DNA from: Francisellaceae bacterium
GTDB lineage: Bacteria; Pseudomonadota; Gammaproteobacteria; Berkiellales; Berkiellaceae
Assembly: GCA_023266415.1 (NCBI GenBank)
Contig: JAHFQG010000059.1
Coordinates: forward strand, 1-7,329
DNA: 7,329 nt
Direction of reading: 5' to 3'
Positions within the stretch are counted from its first letter, which is position 1. Every line of letters begins with the position of its first letter. This document shows positions 1 to 7,298 of this stretch, piece after piece. The notes below the pieces were generated by a model. It was not told the origin of the DNA, did not search any database, and worked only from the letters and a program-made list of their open reading frames with translations. Made by a program: the position numbers and the translations under genes.

Positions 1-887
1 AGGGGGGGGGCATCTGTATCCGATTGAGGCATGGGTTGCACACTCAATTCTTTCAGCTTTTGGTGGCCATTCAACAGGTTATATTTTAACTTTTTAGCAT
101 CTGTCAGTGCATCCTTCGCCGCGGTCTTGATGCGATCATACTGAACCGTCCTCTTTTGCCATTTAGCCGGTACCCCCGAAAGGTTACCGCCTGGCAGCGC
201 CGATAAAGTATCATGCGTAGTTTGGCAAATTCTAATCAGTTGATCACAAGCCACCCCGATAAACTCAATGTTGATTTGGGAAGCATAGACACAACAATGA
301 TACTGGCGGTAGGCCTCTTGCAATTCTGGCTTAGATCTTTGGCTGAGTCTCAGCAAGTATCTGAGCCAAGCCTGGGTCAGTTTTTCAAATTCCGCTTGAT
401 TTTCATGAAACAAAAACGGCCGAGTATGGATAGCCAGGTTAATTGCCGCCAGGGATTGGTCATATATCTCACTTCCGTCTGTATAACCCAGACTTTCATG
501 ATAGGACACCAACCGAGCAAAAATGGGGCTTTCCATCCCTTCCAGCAAGGGGATCATCCAAAAATGTTCTCCCATGGAGGGTTGATCAACATTGACCTGT
601 TTAGCTTTCAAACTTACATAGAGGGCCAAACATTCTTTCATGAGATCTTGGAACATCTTGCCTTGATACAAGGCCTGCGCCCTCTTTTCTGTAAAGCTGA
701 CTCGAGCGGTTTGATTGGCTTCATCTGATCCGCCATTTCGCTTAAAGCTTGCTTCTGACGACAACTGGCGATTCAAGGTTTCATAGGTAAAAGCGTCTAT
801 ATCCGGGGCATTGAGTAGAAAGGGATCGGGGGCTGAGGGGGCTTGGTGGGAATACTCGGGGGGAGCTTCATAGGGGGTTCGAAACAT
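1..887 (-). CDS. Hypothetical protein, 3' end outside window
   Basis: The minus strand is open without a stop from an ATG at 887 to the window edge, giving 295 residues of an incomplete protein. An AGAGG Shine-Dalgarno at 896-900 lies 8 bases before the ATG, and a good promoter lies upstream at 916-944, so this is a real gene. I do not recognise the family. The first 30 residues are rich in proline, serine and aromatic residues and look disordered. Residues about 65-230 look mostly alpha-helical, with many Leu, Gln and Glu and a Cys-Cys pair at 198-199. Residues 245-280 are Lys-rich and helical, and the visible part ends in a proline run (294 onward) encoded by nine consecutive C. There is no signal peptide or membrane segment, so it is probably cytoplasmic or exported by a signal-independent route. 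It is transcribed divergently from rpsT. I assign no function. Confidence 0.8.
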   Translation of the reverse strand, partial: MFRTPYEAPPEYSHQAPSAPDPFLLNAPDIDAFTYETLNRQLSSEASFKRNGGSDEANQTARVSFTEKRAQALYQGKMFQDLMKECLALYVSLKAKQVNVDQPSMGEHFWMIPLLEGMESPIFARLVSYHESLGYTDGSEIYDQSLAAINLAIHTRPFLFHENQAEFEKLTQAWLRYLLRLSQRSKPELQEAYRQYHCCVYASQINIEFIGVACDQLIRICQTTHDTLSALPGGNLSGVPAKWQKRTVQYDRIKTAAKDALTDAKKLKYNLLNGHQKLKELSVQPMPQSDTDAPP

Positions 888-915
888 GGGGGATACCTCT
901 TTAAAAAGTTAGTTA

Positions 916-944
916 ATCGTATACCTTTCTGTAAAGCAAGTCAA
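916..944 (-). promoter_or_regulatory. Promoter of the hypothetical gene ending at 887
   Basis: Read on the minus strand, TTGACT (944-939) is followed after 17 bases by TACGAT (921-916). The -35 matches the sigma-70 consensus at 5 of 6 positions and the -10 at 4 of 6. Transcription would begin near 909, giving a leader of about 20 bases that contains the Shine-Dalgarno at 896-900. It faces away from the rpsT promoter in the same 176-bp gap. Confidence 0.6.
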
Positions 945-1000
945 TTCCTTGGAATCTGTATAAAGAAACAGTACTCGTTTTTAAGTACAATCAACATTCC

Positions 1001-1029
1001 TTGACAATTTTCGATAAAAACGGCATGAT
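1001..1029 (+). promoter_or_regulatory. Promoter of rpsT
   Basis: A perfect -35 TTGACA (1001-1006), a 17-base spacer and CATGAT (1024-1029, 4 of 6 matches) form a sigma-70 promoter. The expected start near 1036 leaves a leader of about 28 bases before the TTG start codon, including the AGGAGA ribosome-binding site. A strong -35 and short leader suit a ribosomal-protein gene. Confidence 0.7.
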
Positions 1030-1063
1030 GCCCTATTTTCAGCGATTTCACAGGAGATAGGCC

Positions 1064-1325
1064 TTGGCTAATATCAAACAATCCGCCAAACGGGCAAGAC
1101 AAGCCGAGCGGCACCGTCAAAACAACCGTTGGCAAAAAACGCGTTTCAACAGCATTGTGAAGCAAGTATTGACTGCCATTGGCGCTGGGGATAAAACCCA
1201 AGCCGCTGCCACGTATCAAGCAGCGATCTCTGTTATTGATCGCCTAGCTAATAAAGGTCTTATTCATAAAAATAAGGCCGCTCGTCATAAGAGCCGGTTA
1301 AATACCCAAATCCACGCCATGGCCT

Positions 1326-1327
<2 letters not shown>
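1064..1327 (+). CDS. rpsT: 30S ribosomal protein S20
   Basis: This 87-residue basic protein has the same length as E. coli S20 and its typical N-terminus (MANIKQSAKRARQAERHR). S20 binds 16S rRNA early in 30S subunit assembly. The start codon is TTG, with AGGAGA at 1052-1057 spaced 6 bases away, and there is no ATG alternative in frame nearby. E. coli rpsT also starts with UUG, and there the weak start is part of autogenous translational control by S20. The same control is plausible here but is inferred only from the codon. The stop TGA is the first part of a long inverted repeat (1326-1452) that separates it from obg. obg lies downstream on the same strand, so read-through transcription is possible. 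Confidence 0.97.
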
Positions 1328-2742
<1,415 letters not shown>

Positions 2743-2756
2743 TTTTTAGATCCTTA

Positions 2757-3068
2757 TTACGCAACGATTTCTTGGATACGCACTTCAGTGTAATTCTGAC
2801 GATGCCCTTGCTTACGGCGGTAAGTTTTACGCCGTCTGAGCTTGAAAATGAGGACTTTTGGGCCACGACCCTGGGAAAGTACCTCGGCTTTCACCGTGAT
2901 TTTAGGCAAGTAGGGGGCGCCTACCTGTAAGCCGTTTTCGTTGGCGATCAAGAGCACTTTGTCGAAAGAAATGGTTTGACCCACTTCCACGGGAAGGGTT
3001 TCGAGCTTCACGCGTTGGCCTGGGGCCAGTCTGTATTGCTTGCCACCACTTTCTATCACCGCGTACAT
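2757..3068 (-). CDS. rplU: 50S ribosomal protein L21
   Basis: At 103 residues this has the length of E. coli L21 and its hallmark start MYAVIESGGKQYR. The basic stretch KLRRRKTYRRKQGHRQ (about residues 76-91) is typical of the family's rRNA-binding region. L21 binds 23S rRNA in the large subunit. The ATG at 3068 has a strong GGAGGG at 3075-3080, spaced 6 bases. It is the first gene of the rplU-rpmA operon and is divergent from ispB, the same arrangement as in E. coli. Confidence 0.97.
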   Translation of the reverse strand: MYAVIESGGKQYRLAPGQRVKLETLPVEVGQTISFDKVLLIANENGLQVGAPYLPKITVKAEVLSQGRGPKVLIFKLRRRKTYRRKQGHRQNYTEVRIQEIVA

Positions 3069-3099
3069 ACGCTTCCCTCCAAGTTAGCTAGAAAAATAA

Positions 3100-3105
3100 A
3101 TTATA
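3100..3105 (-). promoter_or_regulatory. Likely -10 box of rplU-rpmA
   Basis: On the minus strand a perfect TATAAT spans 3105-3100, about 32 bases before the rplU ATG, and would start transcription near 3093. I see no good -35 at 16-18 bases upstream, so the promoter may rely on an activator or on upstream A/T-rich contacts. It shares the 128-bp divergent region with the ispB promoter. Confidence 0.45.
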
Positions 3106-3160
3106 TTGCTCATAGAAGCCAAGGCGGGCATTTTACCTAATTTAGCCCTCCTCCGCAACC

Positions 3161-3189
3161 TTGAGCCAAACCCTGAATTCAGGTATAGT
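3161..3189 (+). promoter_or_regulatory. ispB promoter, placed for a leaderless mRNA
   Basis: TTGAGC (3161-3166), a 17-base spacer and TATAGT (3184-3189, 5 of 6 matches) form a well-spaced sigma-70 promoter. The expected transcription start, about 7 bases past the -10, is at 3196-3197, which coincides with the ispB ATG at 3197. The -35 TTG also opens a longer reading frame, but that TTG is better explained as promoter. Confidence 0.55.
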
Positions 3190-3196
3190 TTCTTTC

Positions 3197-4165
3197 ATGA
3201 TTTTAACCGCTATCAAAGCCCTGGTGGCAGATGACCTACGGGCCGTCGATACTGCCATTCAACACCACTTAAGCTCCGAAATTCCTTTGGTGGGCCATAT
3301 CAGTCATCATATCATTCTGAGTGGGGGGAAGCGGCTGCGTCCACTGTTGCACCTGTTGTCGGCGTTGGCGATGGGGTATCGGGGGACTGACCACATTACC
3401 TTGGCCGCGATTATTGAGTTTATCCACACCGCTACCCTGTTACACGATGATGTGGTGGATGAATCGTCGCAACGACGAGGGTATGCCACAGCCAATACAT
3501 TGTTTGGAAATGCGGCCAGTGTGTTGGTGGGCGATTTTCTATATTCACGGGCCTTTCAACTCATGGCTTCCCTCAAGCGGTTGGAGGTGATGGATATTTT
3601 ATCAGAAACCACCAACACCATTGCGGCAGGAGAAGTGTTGCAATTATCGTACCGTCATCAACCCAACCTCACAGAAGCCGAATATTTTAAGGTGATTCGG
3701 TGTAAAACCGCTGCTTTATTTCAAGCGTCTACCGAATTGGGGGCTATCTTAACCTCCCCTGCCCCAGAGATACGAGTTGCCTTGGCGACCTATGGGCGTA
3801 ATGTGGGCACGGCTTTTCAGTTGATGGATGATATTTTGGATTATGAAGCCAACCCAGAAGACTGGGGTAAAAATGTGGGGGATGATTTTAAAGAAGGCAA
3901 AATGACCTTACCCCTTATTTACGCTTTACAGCAGGTATCATCACCCCAAAAACAAATGATTATTCAAGCCATTCAACATCCGGAAGGGGCTTTTTTAGAG
4001 CCTCTTCGAGATTTAATTCACAGTTCAGGCGCACTAGCGTTGTGTCGGGATAAATGTTGTGAATACACAGAGTGTGCAGGGATGGCTTTGAAGCCTTTAC
4101 CAGCTTCTGCTGCCAAAGAAGCTTTATGGACACTGGCAGACTCGTTAGTTTGTAGAGTTACTTAA
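3197..4165 (+). CDS. ispB: Polyprenyl diphosphate synthase, octaprenyl type
   Basis: This 322-residue trans-prenyltransferase elongates farnesyl diphosphate with isopentenyl diphosphate to make the side chain of ubiquinone or menaquinone. Visible motifs are GGKRLRP at 43-49, the first aspartate-rich motif DDVVD at 84-88 followed by RR at 93-94, GDF at 112-114, KT at 170-171, the second aspartate-rich motif DDILD at 211-215, and KNVGDD with EGK at 225-235. All catalytic residues are present. The FIHTATLLHDDVVDE block matches E. coli IspB, with a small Ala five residues before the first Asp, which fits a long-chain product. Octaprenyl is the likely length, but the sequence cannot exclude a neighbouring length. 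The ATG at 3197 aligns with the start of E. coli IspB (323 residues). It has no good Shine-Dalgarno (only AGG, 13 bases away). It is divergent from rplU, as in E. coli. Confidence 0.95.
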   Translation: MILTAIKALVADDLRAVDTAIQHHLSSEIPLVGHISHHIILSGGKRLRPLLHLLSALAMGYRGTDHITLAAIIEFIHTATLLHDDVVDESSQRRGYATANTLFGNAASVLVGDFLYSRAFQLMASLKRLEVMDILSETTNTIAAGEVLQLSYRHQPNLTEAEYFKVIRCKTAALFQASTELGAILTSPAPEIRVALATYGRNVGTAFQLMDDILDYEANPEDWGKNVGDDFKEGKMTLPLIYALQQVSSPQKQMIIQAIQHPEGAFLEPLRDLIHSSGALALCRDKCCEYTECAGMALKPLPASAAKEALWTLADSLVCRVT

Positions 4166-4180
4166 TTTTGGCTGTGTTGC

Positions 4181-4199
4181 AGAAATAACAGTTAGAAAG
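4181..4199 (+). repeat. Left 19-bp direct repeat flanking element E1
   Basis: AGAAATAACAGTTAGAAAG occurs here and again, exactly, at 4516-4534. With four more bases upstream (TTGC here, TTGT there) the match is 22 of 23. The pair brackets E1, with 2 bases between this copy and E1's left end. It may be a long target-site duplication or the outer ends of an older repeat. Confidence 0.85.
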
Positions 4200-4227
4200 G
4201 GCCTTGTTGCATGAATGGCCATGTTTT

Positions 4228-4265
4228 CACGTCATCCTGAGCCCCTCACGTCATCCTGAGTCCCT
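4228..4265. repeat. Two 19-bp tandem units, left side of E1
   Basis: CACGTCATCCTGAGCCCCT (4228-4246) is followed by CACGTCATCCTGAGTCCCT (4247-4265), one base different. A third start of the unit at 4266 runs into the left arm of the palindrome. The unit has the same 19-bp period as the array on the other side but the opposite orientation. Confidence 0.85.
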
Positions 4266-4268
4266 CAC

Positions 4269-4333
4269 GTCATCCTGAGCGTAGCGAAGGATCTCCATGG
4301 CATAAGGAGATCCCTCGCTACGCTCGGGATGAC
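4269..4333. repeat. 65-bp palindrome at the core of E1
   Basis: The arms at 4269-4296 and 4306-4333 pair over 28 bases with only two non-complementary positions, both of G-T type when read as RNA, around a 9-base loop (ATGGCATAA). The arm contains the GTCATCC(T/C)GAGCGTAGCGA motif, of a kind I know as widespread dispersed REP-like repeats in bacterial genomes. As RNA it would form a very stable hairpin on either strand, able to terminate or protect the convergent ispB and purE transcripts. Confidence 0.85.
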
Positions 4334-4428
4334 GGGCTACGCTCGGGATGACGGGCTACGCTCGGGATGACGGGCTACGCTCGGAATGACGGGCTACGCT
4401 CGGAATGACGGGCTACGCTTGGGATGAC
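4334..4428. repeat. Five-unit 19-bp tandem array in E1
   Basis: Five head-to-tail 19-bp units follow the palindrome without spacers. Units 1-2 read GGGCTACGCTCGGGATGAC, units 3-4 have GGAATGAC and unit 5 has CTTGGGATGAC. Neighbouring units share variants, which suggests stepwise duplication. The right arm of the palindrome supplies a sixth, partial copy at 4315-4333. Confidence 0.9.
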
Positions 4429-4457
4429 TTAACAAAATATATACTACGGGCAACTGG

Positions 4458-4477
4458 ATGCCAGTTTTCACTGGCAT
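4458..4477. repeat. Perfect 8-bp stem hairpin in E1
   Basis: ATGCCAGT, loop TTTC, ACTGGCAT form a perfect hairpin. Read on the minus strand the loop is GAAA, a stable GNRA tetraloop. The same 20 bases are unchanged in E2 at 7174-7193. Confidence 0.8.
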
Positions 4478-4515
4478 GACACCCAGAATGCCTGATTCAT
4501 GCAACAAGGTCTTGT

Positions 4516-4534
4516 AGAAATAACAGTTAGAAAG
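4516..4534 (+). repeat. Right 19-bp direct repeat flanking element E1
   Basis: This is an exact copy of 4181-4199. It begins 6 bases after E1's right end and stops 2 bases short of the purE stop codon, so it is the immediate downstream flank of purE. Confidence 0.85.
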
Positions 4535-4536
4535 AA

Positions 4537-5025
4537 TTAATCGGGTAACTTTTGGGACAACACTTTTTCGGTTTGTTTTTGTCGAAATTCAGCCACTGCT
4601 TTGGCAACAGTTGGATCACTGAGTGCCAAAATTTGAGCGGCCAACAAAGCGGCATTTTTGGCCCCAGCCACCCCAATGGCCAAAGTGCCCACAGCTACTC
4701 CAGCGGGCATTTGGACGGTTGCCAACAGTGCATCCATGCCTTGTAAACTGGAAGAAGACATGGGAACTCCTAACACAGGGAGAGGTGTATGGGCAGCCGC
4801 CATACCGGCGGCATGAGCGGCACCACCCGCCCCAGCGATAATCACCTGCAAACCCCGTTCAGAGGCTGTTTTGGCGTATTTGGCCAATGCATCTGGCGTA
4901 CGATGGGCAGACAAGACCTTTTTTTCGAAAAGAATGTGTAATTCAGTAAGCCATGCTGCGGCGTGCTGCATAGTTTCCCAATCGGAAGTAGAACCCATAA
5001 GAATAGCAACTTTAGGTTGTGACAT
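4537..5025 (-). CDS. purE: N5-carboxyaminoimidazole ribonucleotide mutase
   Basis: This 162-residue protein catalyses N5-CAIR to CAIR in de novo purine synthesis, in the cytoplasm and usually as an octamer. Class I motifs are present: GSTSDW at 11-16, SAHRTP at 39-44 with catalytic His41, the AGAGGAAH loop at 64-71, and the GVP...[22 protein letters not shown] segment from about 86. I chose the ATG at 5025 because AGGGGG (5032-5037) lies 6 bases upstream. An ATG at 5043 would add six residues, but it has no Shine-Dalgarno and lies inside glsA. The ribosome-binding site overlaps the glsA TAG, so translation is probably coupled to glsA. purK, the usual partner that makes N5-CAIR, is not adjacent on either side. 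The gene ends 2 bases before a 19-bp direct repeat and element E1. Confidence 0.95.
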   Translation of the reverse strand: MSQPKVAILMGSTSDWETMQHAAAWLTELHILFEKKVLSAHRTPDALAKYAKTASERGLQVIIAGAGGAAHAAGMAAAHTPLPVLGVPMSSSSLQGMDALLATVQMPAGVAVGTLAIGVAGAKNAALLAAQILALSDPTVAKAVAEFRQKQTEKVLSQKLPD

Positions 5026-5031
5026 GGGGAG

Positions 5032-5037
5032 CCCCCT
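5032..5037 (-). promoter_or_regulatory. purE ribosome-binding site overlapping glsA stop
   Basis: AGGGGG (5037-5032) is spaced 6 bases from the purE ATG at 5025, and its first two bases belong to the glsA TAG (5038-5036). This overlap decides the purE start and implies termination-reinitiation coupling. Confidence 0.65.
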
Positions 5038-5971
5038 ATTCATCTAAACTGGCAAAATGCCAGCCTAGTTTATCAGACAATTGTTGTAAAATGTAGTGGC
5101 CCCGAACGCTGCCGCCTTTGGCGTTGACACGGGGACTACATACGGCAATGCCTGCTCGACCAGTAGAGACGGCGATGATGGCCCCTGAGATACCGCTTTT
5201 GGCGGGTAAGCCTGTGTGCACCAAATACATACCCGATTCATCATACAAGCCGCAGGTAGCCATAATAGCCACCACTTTGCTACAGGTTGATTGTGAAAAA
5301 ATTTGTCGTCCTTGGGCATTGCGCCCCCCATTGGCCAAGAGCATGGGGAGGTAGGCCATGGTGGTGACATCGGCTTCATATGAACAGAGTCGATAATAGG
5401 TATTGAGGGCATCTTCGACTTCTAAAGGTAACACGTCATTACTTTTCAGCAGATAAGCGATGGAGCGATTACGGTTTCCGGTGACTCTTTCGGATTGATA
5501 CACCGATTCATTAACATATAACGTTTTTCCAAAACATTTTTCGACCCATTTATCGAGCCATTTAGCACGTTGCTCGGTGTCTCCTGGAATACGGCTGCAG
5601 AGGGCGATGGCGCCAGCATTAATCATGGGGTTGGAGGGGGTTGTGCCCAGACGATCTAGCTCAGCAATGGAGCTAAACGCAGAGCCAGAGGGTTCGGCAC
5701 TAATCCAAGAAAAGAGGGTTCGGGCCCCATATTCTTCCATAAGGCCTATCAACACCACTGTTTTGGCCACACTTTGCAGGGTAAACACATGGTCTGCATC
5801 GCCCGCAAAATAGGCTTGACCATCGAGGCGCATGATGGCGGCAGAGACTCGTTCGGGGTCGACCCGAGCCAATTCAGGAATATAGTTGGCCACTGAACCA
5901 TCGGTGAAAGCTCGAGATTGCATCACCACCTCATCTAAAATTTTCTGAATATCGGTGCCCGAAAAGACCAT
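5036..5971 (-). CDS. glsA: Glutaminase (serine-dependent, beta-lactamase fold)
   Basis: This 311-residue enzyme hydrolyses L-glutamine to glutamate and ammonia, and is close to E. coli YbaS/YneH in length (about 310). The SxxK catalytic pair is Ser67/Lys70 in LQSVAKT. Other substrate and active-site residues of the family are in place: Asn118 in NPMINAGAI, Glu161 and Asn168 in SERVTGNRN, Tyr192 in YYRLCS, Tyr243 in CGLYDESG, and the AKSG block at 257-260. It should therefore be active. The ATG at 5971 has AAGGA at 5978-5982 overlapping the stop of the upstream fusion gene, so it is the middle gene of a coupled operon. In E. coli such glutaminases release ammonia that aids acid resistance and nitrogen balance. 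A similar role here is inference. Confidence 0.95.
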   Translation of the reverse strand: MVFSGTDIQKILDEVVMQSRAFTDGSVANYIPELARVDPERVSAAIMRLDGQAYFAGDADHVFTLQSVAKTVVLIGLMEEYGARTLFSWISAEPSGSAFSSIAELDRLGTTPSNPMINAGAIALCSRIPGDTEQRAKWLDKWVEKCFGKTLYVNESVYQSERVTGNRNRSIAYLLKSNDVLPLEVEDALNTYYRLCSYEADVTTMAYLPMLLANGGRNAQGRQIFSQSTCSKVVAIMATCGLYDESGMYLVHTGLPAKSGISGAIIAVSTGRAGIAVCSPRVNAKGGSVRGHYILQQLSDKLGWHFASLDE

Positions 5972-5977
5972 ATGAAA

Positions 5978-5982
5978 TCCTT
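5978..5982 (-). promoter_or_regulatory. glsA ribosome-binding site overlapping upstream stop
   Basis: AAGGA (5982-5978) uses the last two bases of the fusion gene's TAA (5983-5981) and lies 6 bases before the glsA ATG. Ribosomes ending on the fusion gene would be placed at the glsA start. Confidence 0.7.
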
Positions 5983-7042
5983 AAAAAATGTCGTCAGAAG
6001 GCGCATTGCCCGACCCAGAGGCGGGGGCATGATCCGTTCCTGTGGAGGTAGGTTGTTCTTGTGTATAAAAAAAAGTGACATACCAGAGTAAATCATCAGG
6101 GGCTTGTGTCAACCTTTGCCAAAGGTGGCAAGAGAATACAAGGGCATCACCCGGTTGTAAAGAGATATTTGCGGCACCATACTCTAAAAAAGTGAGTTCT
6201 TGCGTTACACCATAATTAAGGGGTACCATGAGGGCGTATTCGCGATACATGGCAGAAGGATCCATATCGGTTCTAAAAATTTGGTTGAGTGGTAATGTAT
6301 TATGTTTCCAGAGACGAGGGGGTTCTCGAAATTTAGGTTGATATCGGAAGGCTGAATACAGATATGGCACAATGCGACTGCCAATACGTCGATCGACGGC
6401 ATCTTGGCAAGCTTTTTGAGTTTCCGCTGATAACGCTTGTTTTCCCTCCGAGGTGGCTTGGCGAAATAACTGTAAAATATCTTGACACAAGTGTGGTTCA
6501 AACACTCCGGGCAGTCCTAACACGGGGGCGTGAGAGTGCATTTTTTGTAATTCTGGCAACCGGATCAATAAATTTTTTAATTCCGTGTCGACCGATTGGG
6601 GGGAGAGTACCCAGGCTCTTACTCGGAGAGAAGCATCTACCCAAATCAGTGCCCGATGAGCTGAAATAGTATCTTGATCGGAAACAGTTTTCCAACTGGC
6701 GATGCCCAAATCTCGACCAGCGATAATGGTGTCGTCTGATAATAAGGGGCAAGTGAGCTTATATTCGGTTTGAATCTCGGTCAATTTAGCAGATGATTCA
6801 GGTGACATACCAACAATAGATATCTGATTTTTTTCAAATTCTGGCATATATTGTTGGATTGATTTTAACATTTCTTGGCATTTAGCTTCTTCTTTATTTA
6901 AAAAATAAAAAATGAGGGTGGTTTTGCCAAAGTGTTGTAATAAGGGATAAGGTTTATTTTGAGCATCGTTGAGCAGCATATTGTGAGGAATGGTATCCCC
7001 CACGCCAAATTGTTTCACTTGTTCTTTAGGTTCATCTGTCAT
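5981..7042 (-). CDS. Peroxiredoxin-like / 2OG-Fe(II) oxygenase-like fusion, probably inactive
   Basis: This 353-residue protein has two parts. Residues about 8-165 resemble an AhpC/TSA (thioredoxin-fold) domain: GVGDTIP at 13-19, TLIFYFLN at 42-49, ISIVGMSPES at 74-83, LLSDD at 100-104. Residues about 170-327 resemble a prolyl-4-hydroxylase-type 2OG-Fe(II) oxygenase (double-stranded beta-helix), with APVLGLPGVFEPHLC at 172-186 and LQPGDALVFSCHL at 295-307. I recall similar fusions in Alphaproteobacteria. In those the oxygenase carries HRD..., a distal His in a SCSLLHEATPV-like block, and a 2OG-binding Arg. Here the equivalents appear to be RTD (257-259), Gln309 and no Arg. The peroxidatic PxxxTxxC motif is also incomplete: Cys55 is present but Pro and Thr are absent. 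It may be a binding or structural protein. The tail (328-353) is low complexity. There is no signal peptide. AGGAGG at 7051-7056 sets the start. It is the first gene of an operon with glsA and purE. Confidence 0.8.
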   Translation of the reverse strand: MTDEPKEQVKQFGVGDTIPHNMLLNDAQNKPYPLLQHFGKTTLIFYFLNKEEAKCQEMLKSIQQYMPEFEKNQISIVGMSPESSAKLTEIQTEYKLTCPLLSDDTIIAGRDLGIASWKTVSDQDTISAHRALIWVDASLRVRAWVLSPQSVDTELKNLLIRLPELQKMHSHAPVLGLPGVFEPHLCQDILQLFRQATSEGKQALSAETQKACQDAVDRRIGSRIVPYLYSAFRYQPKFREPPRLWKHNTLPLNQIFRTDMDPSAMYREYALMVPLNYGVTQELTFLEYGAANISLQPGDALVFSCHLWQRLTQAPDDLLWYVTFFYTQEQPTSTGTDHAPASGSGNAPSDDIF

Positions 7043-7173
7043 GGGCAGTCCCTCCTCTTGTTACTGGTATCGGCTCTATAGAGAGGAAGCATTAGCGTGT
7101 ATATACGTATTGATTATTGGTCATTTCACTATATGAATGGGCCTTGTTGTATGAATCAGGCATTCTAGATGTC

Positions 7174-7193
7174 ATGCCAGTGAAAACTGGCAT
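7174..7193. repeat. Perfect 8-bp stem hairpin with GAAA loop in E2
   Basis: ATGCCAGT, GAAA, ACTGGCAT form the same hairpin as at 4458-4477 in E1. All 20 bases are conserved, although three differences occur elsewhere in the first 100 bases of the element. Confidence 0.8.
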
Positions 7194-7222
7194 CCAGTTG
7201 CCCGTAGTATATATTTTGTTAA

Positions 7223-7298
7223 GTCATCCCAAGCGTAGCCCGTCATCCCAAGCGTAGCCCGTCATCCCAAGCGTAGCCCGTCATCCCAAGCGTAGCCC
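7223..7298. repeat. Four-unit 19-bp tandem array in E2
   Basis: Four identical units GTCATCCCAAGCGTAGCCC run at 7223-7241, 7242-7260, 7261-7279 and 7280-7298. A fifth, GTCATCCCGAGCGTAGCGA at 7299-7317, continues into the palindrome arm. The CCCAAGCG variant seen once in E1 fills this whole array. Confidence 0.9.

Larger units (their letters stand above)
4202..4509. mobile_element. MITE-like repeat element E1 (complete)
   Basis: This 308-bp non-coding element fills most of the 371-bp gap between the convergent ispB and purE genes. Its ends are perfect 15-bp terminal inverted repeats, CCTTGTTGCATGAAT at 4202-4216 and its reverse complement at 4495-4509. Inside are two 19-bp tandem units (4228-4265), a 65-bp palindrome (4269-4333), five 19-bp tandem units (4334-4428), an A/T-rich stretch and a 20-nt hairpin (4458-4477). 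It encodes no protein, so any movement would need a transposase elsewhere in the genome. From memory the ends loosely resemble those of IS903/IS5-group and IS6-group insertion sequences (GGC..TGTTG), but I cannot confirm a parent. No separate terminator is visible for ispB or purE, so the palindrome could stop both transcripts. A second copy (E2) starts at 7142 in the opposite orientation. Confidence 0.8.

Noticed and set aside
213..728. Plus-strand open frame of 171 codons
   Set aside because: It lies antisense to the minus-strand frame that is open from 887 to 1. That frame has a promoter and ribosome-binding site; this one has neither and its product resembles nothing.
941..1219. Minus-strand open frame opposite rpsT
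   Set aside because: It runs through the rpsT promoter and coding region on the other strand and shows no family features.
3161..3196. TTG start extending ispB by 12 residues
   Set aside because: The TTG is better explained as the -35 box, and the ATG at 3197 aligns with the start of E. coli IspB.
4334..4428. CRISPR array
   Set aside because: The 19-bp units are directly adjacent with no spacers, there are no cas genes, and the units extend a palindrome inside a mobile repeat.
5026..5043. ATG at 5043 as purE start, overlapping glsA by 8 bases
   Set aside because: It has no Shine-Dalgarno, while the ATG at 5025 has AGGGGG at proper spacing. The family does not need the extra six residues.
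7043..7141. Promoter for the fusion-glsA-purE operon
   Set aside because: TATACA and TATAGA hexamers and a 10-bp palindrome CTCTATAGAG (7074-7083) are present, but no -35/-10 pair is convincing, so I list none. The start site could be anywhere in this gap or in E2.
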